Assembly (NCBI GenBank): GCA_016203265.1
Contig: JACQNB010000003.1
Span: 1-13,028, forward strand
Origin: Candidatus Woesearchaeota archaeon
Lineage (GTDB): Archaea; Nanobdellota; Nanobdellia; Woesearchaeales; ARS49
Direction of reading: 5' to 3'
Length of the DNA stretch: 13,028 nt
Shown here: positions 1 through 5,220 of the stretch, piece after piece
Layout: each line of letters begins with the position of its first letter
Position numbering within the stretch: the stretch's first letter is position 1
Translations under genes and position numbers: made by a program
Notes under the pieces: generated by a model
What the model was told of the DNA's origin: nothing
Database searches by the model: none
What the model saw: only the letters and a program-made list of their open reading frames with translations

Positions 1-1
1 C

Positions 2-319
2 TTCGGAAAAACCGTTCAAGAATACAAAGCGCTCAAAGGCATCAAGAAAAAGAACCAAAATCTCAGAGACCACATGACTGATTGGGAGCTCATTTTCAAT
101 ATGCTCGGAGAAAAGGCAACAACGGACATCACGAGGACAAGGGACGCGCGAGGGTTTGAAGAGAACAAGCGAGCCGCAAAAAGAGGAGGCCAAATAGCGC
201 ACAACGCAAGGAAAGAGCTAGAACAAGAAACGGGTAAATCAGTCATCTCAAAAGACAACGTTCTAGAGTTTACGAAACAGAGAAAGCTAGAACATAAGAA
301 GGACAAGAAGTTAGAGTGA
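2..319 (+). CDS. DinD/BRO-family protein, C-terminal part (5' truncated by window edge)
   Basis: The frame is open from base 2 and ends at TGA 317-319, giving the last 105 residues of a longer protein. The segment HMTDWELIFNMLGEKATTDI followed by RTRDARGFEENK, an AAKRGGQIAHNARKELE stretch and TGKSV matches what I know of the C-terminal half of DinD (DNA-damage-inducible protein D) and related BRO/antirepressor-like proteins, where an EL.L.MLGE.TTTEI block precedes a helical region with GFEENK and GG..A..ARK. E. coli DinD acts on RecA filaments; whether this archaeal relative does so is unknown. The C-terminus is very Lys/Glu-rich and probably helical. The gene is more A-rich than the flanking surface genes, fitting horizontal acquisition. 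It converges on the minus-strand gene ending at 369, with 49 nt between them and no obvious T-rich terminator. The N-terminal domain that would settle the subfamily is outside the window. Confidence 0.82.
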   Translation, partial: FGKTVQEYKALKGIKKKNQNLRDHMTDWELIFNMLGEKATTDITRTRDARGFEENKRAAKRGGQIAHNARKELEQETGKSVISKDNVLEFTKQRKLEHKKDKKLE

Positions 320-368
320 TGAACGGCCGGATGCTTAACCACCGTCACATAATAGAGATGGACACCGT

Positions 369-1709
369 CTAGTGATACTTCAGCGCTTCTTCCGCGTACT
401 CATGCGCGCGTTTCTTCCAATATAGTTCTTTGGCCTTGTCGCCGGCCCTGCGCGCGAGTTCAGCGTACGCAAAGGTGAGGTCGCGGTGCGCGACAAAGTA
501 CATCCGGTACAGCTTGCGGTCAAAGTGTTTGCGGGGGTCCATGCGCAGACTGTCAAGATACGGTTTCACGACCTTATCCGCATATTCATGCGCGAGCGCG
601 TACTGTTTGCTCGCGATGAGCGACTGCAGATGGCCGACGCGCACGTACAGCACCAGCTTCTCCAAATGGTCACGATAGGTGATCAATAGCACCAGCGTGA
701 TGAGCAAACCAAGAAGGATTGCGAGACTGATTTCAACAGGCAGCAGGCGCAAGAGCGTCGGCGTGAAACTTCCCGGCGGAATCGTGAACGATGGTGCCGC
801 GGCAATCAAGTCAGGCAGTTCCAGCACGGCCGGAATGCACGCGCGCTCGATTGCGGGCAACAGTTTCGTGGTTCCGCAGCCGACGACGTCGAAACAGTCG
901 CGCGTCTCGACGCCTTCGGACGAGCACGCGCTCCAGTCGCCGCAAATCCAGCTTTCGGTGCACGGCAGGCACGCGCCTGCAGAACAGGTTGATCCGATTG
1001 CGCACGGCGCAAGCGCATAATAGGCGCATCCGCCGGAGACGAGGCAGGTCTTTCTGCCATCCGGAGAACAGATGCTCGTGCCAGGCGTGCAGACGCTGAT
1101 GCAACCTCCCCCTCCGCCACCTCCGCCCGTCCCTTCGCCGGACGGACCCGGTGCGGGGCTTGGCTCGGCCGCAACGCTGCCGTTGGTCACGGTCGTGTTG
1201 ATCGTCACAAGACTGCCATGCTTCGTATTGAGCGTGCTGAAGAACGTGAGGTTTGCCGTGTTGTTGATGAGCGTGGCGTTCGGGACCGTCGAGCTCACGT
1301 TCACCGTGATGTTGATGCGGTAAATGTCGCCGTTGCTGAGATTGGAGAGCGTGAACGTGACGTTGCCGGCAAGCGTCGGCTCTGCGCTCACGAACTCAAC
1401 TTGGGCAGGATACGTTTCGTTCACCGTGATGTTGTATGCCCTCGTCGTTCCGGTACTGTTGAGCAGGATGACATACGTGAGCAGACCGCTCGTGTTCACG
1501 GGATCTGGCGAGTCGGTCTTGGTTATCGTGATTGCCGGTATGTCGCTCTCAAGCGTGAGGCTGACGACGCCGGCTGATTGCCGGCCGGTAAAATTGACGA
1601 ATGACGATTGCGCGCCGAACAGCAGCCACGCCTCGACGCCCAGCGCGATGAGCAAAAGCACTGCCAGAAGAACGACAAGACTACGTGGCCAGTCCCTCTT
1701 TTGACTCAT
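369..1709 (-). CDS. Membrane-anchored surface protein with DUF11-like, Cys-rich/TSP1-like regions and cytosolic helical tail
   Basis: 446 aa, unnamed. Residues 10-33 are a hydrophobic N-terminal anchor or uncleaved signal. After it comes SAGVVSLTLES, which resembles the start of the two six-Cys proteins in this operon. Residues 59-170 look like a DUF11-type Ig domain (ITITKTDSPDPV, then many N-x-T sites). A Pro/Gly linker ends in eight glycines (195-202). Residues 203-250 hold many paired cysteines. Residues 251-292 (ESWICGDWSACSSEGVETRD, then CF and VVGCGTT) are a thrombospondin-1-like module common in archaeal surface proteins. A second membrane segment lies at about 324-344, followed by about 100 charged helical residues (AHEYADKV, FAYAELARR, AHEYAEEAL) that should be cytosolic. 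With two membrane segments, the Cys-rich part should face outside. The start is ATG 1709 with AGGAG ten bases upstream. A receptor-like or scaffold role is inferred. Confidence 0.85.
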   Translation of the reverse strand: MSQKRDWPRSLVVLLAVLLLIALGVEAWLLFGAQSSFVNFTGRQSAGVVSLTLESDIPAITITKTDSPDPVNTSGLLTYVILLNSTGTTRAYNITVNETYPAQVEFVSAEPTLAGNVTFTLSNLSNGDIYRINITVNVSSTVPNATLINNTANLTFFSTLNTKHGSLVTINTTVTNGSVAAEPSPAPGPSGEGTGGGGGGGGCISVCTPGTSICSPDGRKTCLVSGGCAYYALAPCAIGSTCSAGACLPCTESWICGDWSACSSEGVETRDCFDVVGCGTTKLLPAIERACIPAVLELPDLIAAAPSFTIPPGSFTPTLLRLLPVEISLAILLGLLITLVLLITYRDHLEKLVLYVRVGHLQSLIASKQYALAHEYADKVVKPYLDSLRMDPRKHFDRKLYRMYFVAHRDLTFAYAELARRAGDKAKELYWKKRAHEYAEEALKYH

Positions 1710-1710
1710 G

Positions 1711-1724
1711 AGGAGAACGCTCCT
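1711..1724 (-). promoter_or_regulatory. Hairpin enclosing the ribosome-binding site of the 446-aa protein gene
   Basis: Read on the minus strand, AGGAG-CGTT-CTCCT is a perfect 5-bp inverted repeat with a 4-base loop. Its left arm is the only good SD sequence before ATG 1709, ten bases away. Folding the RNA would hide the SD. This could tune translation independently of the genes upstream, or it could be chance given the short stem. Confidence 0.5.
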
Positions 1725-1730
1725 GTGAAG

Positions 1731-1738
1731 ATTTAATA
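1731..1738 (-). promoter_or_regulatory. Possible TATA box for the 446-aa protein gene
   Basis: The short gap after the 238-aa protein gene is AT-rich and reads TTATTAAAT on the minus strand, a plausible archaeal TATA element. It lies only about 22-29 bases before ATG 1709, so a transcript from it would be nearly leaderless and would lack the SD hairpin. The gene may instead be read through from upstream. Weak evidence. Confidence 0.3.
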
Positions 1739-1742
1739 ACCT

Positions 1743-2459
1743 TTAGTTGCTGGTGGCCGTCGCCGTCAAGGTCGCCGTCTTGACACCTGCAGGCGCGTCG
1801 AAGGGGATGCTGATGTTGATTTCGATACCGATGCTGTCGTTGGCCTCTTCCGGCATGAACATGCCGCAGATGGTGGTGCCGGGCGAGGTGACGTTGACAT
1901 CGGTCCAGTTCATCGGGTTCACGGTGCAGTTGCCCGCGACATCAACCGCGGAGGTGCATTTCAGGCCAGTGCTGTCGTCCCACGTGACCGATCCGTTGCC
2001 GCCGGTGCCGTTCCGGCACGAACCGGTTTCGTTGAGGATGGTGTTCCAGCGGAAGCGCGCGAACGACGGGTTGCCGCCGAAGAACGCGGCTGCCGCGACA
2101 TCGGACACGAGCTGCACGGTCACGTTGGTCGAGCCGTCGTTTTCCAGCGAAAGGTTGCCGAAGAGCCGCGTGAAGTTGATGCATTTGGACGAGTCGTTCG
2201 TTCCGTTCGAGTCGAGGATGCACTCGGTGTTGCCGGCCGTCGTGTTGACCTTGCCCGTGCCGAAGTTCAGCGTTGACACCGCGAAACGCACGGAGCCCGT
2301 GCTCTGCAGGGTGAGCGTGACCGTTCCCGTGTCGGTTGCCGGAGCGCCCGTGACCTGCACGATGCCGGAAGGAGAATAGGTGATGAGGACGTATTGGCTC
2401 GCGAACGTGGCTCCCAGGAGAACGACGGCGAGCAACAACAGCAACGTATTCTGTTTCAT
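1743..2459 (-). CDS. Small anchored six-Cys surface beta protein (paralogue of the gene at 3997-4731)
   Basis: 238 aa, function unknown. A hydrophobic N-terminus (about residues 5-27) precedes an Asn/Thr/Ser-rich beta-strand region. It shares GAP(A/S)TDTGT, SVRFAV, NFGTGKVNTT, CILDSNGTN, CINFT, LENDGSTNVTVQLVS, AAAAFFGG, CRNGTGG, WTDVNVT and IPFDAPAG with the 244-aa protein upstream, and both have six cysteines, consistent with three disulfides outside the cell. I count 14 N-x-S/T sites, so N-glycosylation is likely if the organism has the machinery. The C-terminal strand motif (IPFDAPAG, then KTATLTATAT) resembles the last strand of secreted jelly-roll/Ig-like subunits such as WxL- or TasA/camelysin-like proteins; that comparison is only by eye. 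ATG 2459 overlaps the upstream gene's stop as ATGA, implying translational coupling. It may be a fibre subunit or surface-layer component. Confidence 0.85.
   Translation of the reverse strand: MKQNTLLLLLAVVLLGATFASQYVLITYSPSGIVQVTGAPATDTGTVTLTLQSTGSVRFAVSTLNFGTGKVNTTAGNTECILDSNGTNDSSKCINFTRLFGNLSLENDGSTNVTVQLVSDVAAAAFFGGNPSFARFRWNTILNETGSCRNGTGGNGSVTWDDSTGLKCTSAVDVAGNCTVNPMNWTDVNVTSPGTTICGMFMPEEANDSIGIEINISIPFDAPAGVKTATLTATATSN
2077..2160 (-). repeat. Copy A of an 84-bp near-identical block shared by the two six-Cys paralogues
   Basis: This block aligns without gaps to 4340-4423 with four mismatches by eye, far more alike than most of the two genes. It encodes the GNLSLENDGSTNVTVQLVSD / VAAAAFFGG segment. 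Confidence 0.85.
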
Positions 2460-2884
2460 ACATCCTCTTTCTTGAACACGACACGAAGCAGTCCAGTATA
2501 TAAACCATAGGGTTGCCCATCAGGAATGGTGACGGTGAGATTGACCTGTTTTGTCCCTTGGGACGGCAACAGCACCAGGTTTTCCGCCGCGCTCACCCAG
2601 GGAGCCATCTCTCCGCTGATGGTCAGTTCGGCAATCACAGGAAAGGGATAGGTGTTGTTCAGGACGAATCCCCGCACGCCCTCGTTGAGCGGGGGAACCT
2701 TGCCGAAATGGATGGCATCGATGTCCGTGTTGAATCCGAAGTGGTCCTCGACCTTGACGTCCATCGGCACGAATTCCTCCTTGAGGAACAACGGATCCGT
2801 GGTGCTCACGAACCAGACGGTGGTCGCGACTGATGCGACTGCGATGATGGCCAAGAGCAGCAATCCGATATGCCAGAGTCTCAT
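2456..2884 (-). CDS. Small anchored Ig-like surface protein
   Basis: 142 aa from ATG 2884, the start that makes an ATGA overlap with the 367-aa protein gene; the frame extends 26 codons further upstream, but that part lies inside the neighbour and looks non-coding. Residues 5-25 are a membrane anchor with almost nothing before it, so the rest is outside the cell. The remainder is one beta-sandwich-like domain: DAIHFGKVPP, then VRGFVLNNTYPFPVIAEL, an APWVS stretch, a LLPSQGTKQVNLTVTIPDG strand and YGLYTG.LRVVFKK at the end. The pattern 'N-x-ypfpV, then L.P..G...v.ltv.iP....G.YtG' is that of chaperone-like or NEW3/Fn3-like Ig domains. It sits between the two larger beta proteins and may act as an accessory subunit or assembly factor (inference). 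ATGA coupling also links it to the downstream 238-aa protein gene. Confidence 0.85.
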   Translation of the reverse strand: MRLWHIGLLLLAIIAVASVATTVWFVSTTDPLFLKEEFVPMDVKVEDHFGFNTDIDAIHFGKVPPLNEGVRGFVLNNTYPFPVIAELTISGEMAPWVSAAENLVLLPSQGTKQVNLTVTIPDGQPYGLYTGLLRVVFKKEDV

Positions 2885-3984
2885 TTCTTTCGTCTCCGCA
2901 TCGCGATGAGGAAGAACGCAAGGAGGACCAGGATGACGGCGAAGACTGCCCTGCCCGCCCAACCGAAGGACGCGGGAGCTTCGATGACGGTGCGGTCGGC
3001 GAGCAAGACCTCTCCGGACAGCGTGCTGAACGTGTCGCCATACCGCACCACCACGTCAACGGGGTAGGTTCCTGCGGAGAGCCGTGTCGCGTCCCAATAG
3101 CCCTGCAGCACGCCGTTGTTCCACGGCCCAAGGTCAATGGTTGGCGTCTTGAATGTCGTGCCGTTGATGGTGACTTCCGCGAAGATGTCCTTGAATGCCG
3201 TGTTCCACTCGCTCTGGACCTTGACCTCGAACGGGTTGATGACGCCGACGGTGGCGTCGCGCGTGAAGTCAGTGATGCGGATGAACTGCGTGCCGATGCG
3301 GAATGTTTCCGAACGTTTGAGCGTCTGTCCCGCATAGGAAAGGGTGAGTTCTGCGCGGTAGGGTCCTGGCTTCTGGCCTTGGGTGTCCCACCCGAGCTTG
3401 ACATAGGTCTCCTCGGAGCCCGTGATGGTCGTGGGAGCCGCGTCCAGCAATGCAACGGTCTGGTTTGTGCTCTCATCGATGACGACGATGGTCGTCGTGA
3501 AGGTGGTGGTGTCGCGTCCGCGGTTGATGACATAGACGCTGAAGTTCACGGGCTCGTCCACGTTCACGGTGGGGGCGGAAAAGCGAGTCTCGAGATAGAC
3601 GCCAGGGTAGGGAACGAACAGGGAGACGGGCGCCTGGATGGCGGCTCTTGCGGCCACGGTCGAGCCTTCGGGCGGGTTTTCGATGGCGCCGACCAGCAGG
3701 ATGCGCTGTCCGGGAGGACTGATGTCTTCCGGGATGCGCAGAACGACGTCGAATCCTCGCGGTCCCGTGCCCTGCGCCGCGTCCTGCAGTTCTGCGTACG
3801 GGGCGAGGTCGCCTTTCAGGTAGGTCGTGATGGTCTCGGCTCCTGACGTGCTGAAGCTCAGGCGGTATTCCTTGTTGGGCTCGAACGTGAGCTCAACTTT
3901 TGCCGGTGAGATGCCGATGGCTGAAACTGCCGGTAGAAACAACAGGAACAACAAGAGAGAAAAAATGCGCGTGCTGACATTCAT
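2881..3984 (-). CDS. Signal-peptide, multi-Ig-like, C-terminally anchored surface protein
   Basis: 367 aa from ATG 3984. A GTG two codons earlier (3990) is possible, but the SD AGGTG (3992-3996) lies 7 nt from the ATG and only 1 nt from the GTG. Residues 1-22 are a typical signal peptide ending VSA, and the mature protein starts IGISPAKVELTFEP. Residues 23-140 resemble the N-terminal part of DUF916-type proteins (ISPA.veL.f.pg, DL..Y, RIPEDISPPGQ, VPYPG). Residues about 145-240 look like a CARDB-like Ig domain (NFSVYVINRGRDTTTF) and about 245-335 like a third beta domain (FEVKVQSEWNTAFKDIFAEV, then LSAGTYPVDVVVRYG). A membrane segment at about 341-362 is followed by RRRKK, a stop-transfer tail, so nearly all of the protein is extracellular. 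In Gram-positive bacteria DUF916 proteins pair with WxL surface proteins; a comparable partner role for the six-Cys neighbours is an inference. Confidence 0.87.
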   Translation of the reverse strand: MNVSTRIFSLLLFLLFLPAVSAIGISPAKVELTFEPNKEYRLSFSTSGAETITTYLKGDLAPYAELQDAAQGTGPRGFDVVLRIPEDISPPGQRILLVGAIENPPEGSTVAARAAIQAPVSLFVPYPGVYLETRFSAPTVNVDEPVNFSVYVINRGRDTTTFTTTIVVIDESTNQTVALLDAAPTTITGSEETYVKLGWDTQGQKPGPYRAELTLSYAGQTLKRSETFRIGTQFIRITDFTRDATVGVINPFEVKVQSEWNTAFKDIFAEVTINGTTFKTPTIDLGPWNNGVLQGYWDATRLSAGTYPVDVVVRYGDTFSTLSGEVLLADRTVIEAPASFGWAGRAVFAVILVLLAFFLIAMRRRKK

Positions 3985-3991
3985 GAGCACG

Positions 3992-3996
3992 CACCT
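3992..3996 (-). promoter_or_regulatory. Shine-Dalgarno site that decides the start of the 367-aa protein
   Basis: AGGTG on the minus strand directly follows the TAA stop of the 244-aa protein gene. Its 7-nt spacing to ATG 3984 is good and its 1-nt spacing to GTG 3990 is not, so the ATG is preferred. Confidence 0.6.
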
Positions 3997-4731
3997 TTAG
4001 GTGACGGTGGTGGCCGTTGCCGTAAAGGTTGCCGTCTTGGTGCCCGCGGGCGCGTCGAATGGAATGGTGAGATTGACCTCTATGCCAATGCTGTCATCCG
4101 TGTTGTTATACAGCAATTTCTGACAGATTGTCGAACCAGGTGCAGTGACGTTCACGTCAGTCCAACCCTGGGGCGAGAAAGTGCAGTTACTCAAGGTACC
4201 GCCCGCGGCGCCGCCTGCAGTACAATTTCCTGCTGCATCAGATGAGATTGCCATACTACCACCGCCGGTGCCGTTTCTGCAGGACATGGACTCATTGTCT
4301 TGCACCGCATACCTAAATTGGGCAAGAGATGCCGTGCCTCCGAAGAACGCGGCTGCCGCGACATTGGACACGAGCTGCACGGTCACGTTGGTCGAGCCGT
4401 CGTTCTCCAGCGTCAGGTTGCCGTTCTGTTGCGTGAAGTTGATGCATTGCGTGGATGAGTTCGTACCGTTGGAATCAAGAATGCAGATGGTGTTGCCACC
4501 AGTCGTGTTGACCTTGCCCGTGCCGAAGTTGATTGCGTTGACCGCGAACCTGACGGAAGCCGTGCTTTCGATGGTGACGGTTGCCGTGCCGGTATCGGTG
4601 GACGGAGCACCAGTGATTTGGAGGATGCCTGGAGCGCGGTCGATGACGAGCCACGTGCCGCCGATGCTGACCACGAGGGCAACAATCAACAATGTCGCGA
4701 GGCTTTTGTTGGAAATATCATCTTTTTTCAC
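3997..4731 (-). CDS. Small anchored six-Cys surface beta protein (paralogue of the gene at 1743-2459)
   Basis: 244 aa from GTG 4731, supported by the SD AGGAGGAG at 4737-4744 five bases upstream. The N-terminus MKKDDISNKSLATLL begins a single hydrophobic segment ending TWLVI, like that of the 74-aa protein before it. The rest is Asn/Thr/Ser-rich beta sequence with six cysteines, including the loop CILDSNGTNSSTQCINFT, then CRNGTGG, GNCTAGG, SNCTFS and STICQ. I count 13 N-x-S/T sites. The end IPFDAPAGTKTATFTATAT matches the 238-aa paralogue. The middle (SMAISSDAAGNCTAGGAAGG) is the most divergent part. Likely an extracellular, N-glycosylated structural subunit; pilin, fibre and surface-layer roles cannot be separated from sequence alone. 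It is second in the operon, 13 nt after the 74-aa protein gene and 12 nt before the Ig-like gene. Confidence 0.86.
   Translation of the reverse strand: MKKDDISNKSLATLLIVALVVSIGGTWLVIDRAPGILQITGAPSTDTGTATVTIESTASVRFAVNAINFGTGKVNTTGGNTICILDSNGTNSSTQCINFTQQNGNLTLENDGSTNVTVQLVSNVAAAAFFGGTASLAQFRYAVQDNESMSCRNGTGGGSMAISSDAAGNCTAGGAAGGTLSNCTFSPQGWTDVNVTAPGSTICQKLLYNNTDDSIGIEVNLTIPFDAPAGTKTATFTATATTVT
4340..4423 (-). repeat. Copy B of the 84-bp block shared by the six-Cys paralogues
   Basis: Partner of 2077-2160, with four mismatches and no gaps by eye. It encodes GNLTLENDGSTNVTVQLVSN / VAAAAFFGG. Confidence 0.85.
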
Positions 4732-4736
4732 AGGTT

Positions 4737-4744
4737 CTCCTCCT
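4737..4744 (-). promoter_or_regulatory. Strong Shine-Dalgarno for the 244-aa protein
   Basis: AGGAGGAG on the minus strand lies between the TAA of the 74-aa protein gene and GTG 4731, with 5-nt spacing. It fixes the GTG as the start and shows that the two genes are separate reading units rather than one broken gene. Confidence 0.75.
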
Positions 4745-4969
4745 TTAAGGCGCTAGCTCCAAGACAATGTTCGCGGTTGATGACGGTGCCTTTGGCTCGG
4801 TGCCGACGATTTGCAGCATGACGAATCCTTTTGCTTCGTTCGAGGTGCGCACGATGTTCGGCGTGTTTGCGCTCAAGACTGCCCACGTGCTGAACATAGT
4901 AACTAATATGACTAAGAATACTAAGACGACGAGCGTCTTCTTTGAAACATCGGTTTGCTTGACTGGCAC
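4745..4969 (-). CDS. 74-aa anchor-only surface protein, first gene of the operon
   Basis: 74 aa from GTG 4969, with GAGGAG at 4975-4980 five bases upstream. MPVKQTDVSKKTLVVLV begins a hydrophobic segment (about residues 12-32) ending FSTWAVL, matching the .D.S.K.L ... TW.V pattern of the 244-aa protein encoded next. About 40 residues follow, with a GFVMLQIVG strand and a final NIVLELAP strand. This corresponds to the anchor plus the first strands of the larger six-Cys proteins, with their disulfide-bonded body missing. No in-frame remnant of a body is visible and the next SD and GTG follow at once, so it looks like an intact small gene rather than a decayed one. It could be a minor subunit, a base or initiator of a fibre, or a strand donor; none of these is shown. 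Confidence 0.75.
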   Translation of the reverse strand: MPVKQTDVSKKTLVVLVFLVILVTMFSTWAVLSANTPNIVRTSNEAKGFVMLQIVGTEPKAPSSTANIVLELAP

Positions 4970-4974
4970 TCTTT

Positions 4975-4980
4975 CTCCTC
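4975..4980 (-). promoter_or_regulatory. Shine-Dalgarno for the first gene of the minus operon
   Basis: GAGGAG on the minus strand, 5 nt before GTG 4969, supports this non-ATG start. No other start with an SD is near. Confidence 0.7.
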
Positions 4981-4988
4981 TTTTCGTG

Positions 4989-5004
4989 AGTGATGACCAT
5001 CACT
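4989..5004 (-). promoter_or_regulatory. Perfect palindrome, candidate operator of the minus operon
   Basis: AGTGATG-AC-CATCACT is a perfect 7-bp inverted repeat with a 2-bp centre. It abuts the downstream edge of the minus-strand TATA box and covers the stretch to the expected transcription start near 4985. A dimeric helix-turn-helix repressor bound here would block transcription initiation. The site is shown by sequence; its regulator is unknown. Confidence 0.55.
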
Positions 5005-5016
5005 TTATATTTAAAA
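5004..5016 (-). promoter_or_regulatory. TATA box of the minus-strand surface operon
   Basis: The minus strand reads TTTTAAATATAAA, close to the archaeal TATA consensus, 35-47 bases before GTG 4969. A start about 25 bases downstream (about 4985) leaves a short leader holding the GAGGAG site. Confidence 0.65.
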
Positions 5017-5065
5017 GACTTTCGTTTCTTGTCAGATACTCCTATATTATATCTGAGCGCAAGGT

Positions 5066-5072
5066 TTATAAG
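5066..5072 (+). promoter_or_regulatory. TATA box of the giant surface-protein gene
   Basis: TTTATAA follows purine-rich CAAGG, which could be a BRE-like element. Transcription would start about 25 bases downstream, near 5095, giving a leader of about 125 nt before GTG 5221. A second AT-rich stretch at 5042-5053 is a weaker alternative. Confidence 0.55.
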
Positions 5073-5106
5073 CGAAAAGTGTTCTGTCCCGATTGCTGCT
5101 ACTGTT

Positions 5107-5202
5107 GCCATTCTTCTTGTGAAGGATGGTCTCGAAGGATGTGGGTCCTTCGTCATAGTCGAGTACGTGGGTACTACGACACGCGCAAAGCGAAGCTTTG
5201 CG
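5107..5202 (+). promoter_or_regulatory. Leader RNA with four consecutive hairpins
   Basis: Four stem-loops follow one another upstream of the giant gene. H1 5107-5130: 10 bp including two G-U pairs, loop TTGT. H2 5133-5152: CGAAGGA/TCCTTCG, 6-base loop. H3 5158-5180: 9 bp with one bulged A, loop GTGG. H4 5184-5202: CGCAAAGC-GAA-GCTTTGCG, 8 bp. Spacers are 2, 5 and 3 bases. GAAGGATG occurs in both H1 and H2, so the right arm of H1 could instead pair with TCCTTC of H2, giving two exclusive folds. No T-run follows, so these are not terminators. I do not recognise a known riboswitch class. Confidence 0.6.
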
Positions 5203-5220
5203 ACAAAAAGGGGAAGTGTG

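Noticed and set aside
320..368. Terminator or small RNA between the two convergent genes
   Set aside because: In 49 bases I see no stable stem followed by T residues on either strand.
2520..3533. Minus-strand frame of 337 codons overlapping two Ig-like genes
   Set aside because: Ser/Arg/Pro-rich shadow frame. The overlapped frames have a signal peptide, membrane segments and ATGA coupling.
5184..5202. H4 hairpin as an intrinsic terminator
   Set aside because: It is followed by ACAAAAAGGGG, not a T-run, on the plus strand, and there is no T-run on the minus strand either. It lies inside a likely leader rather than after a gene.
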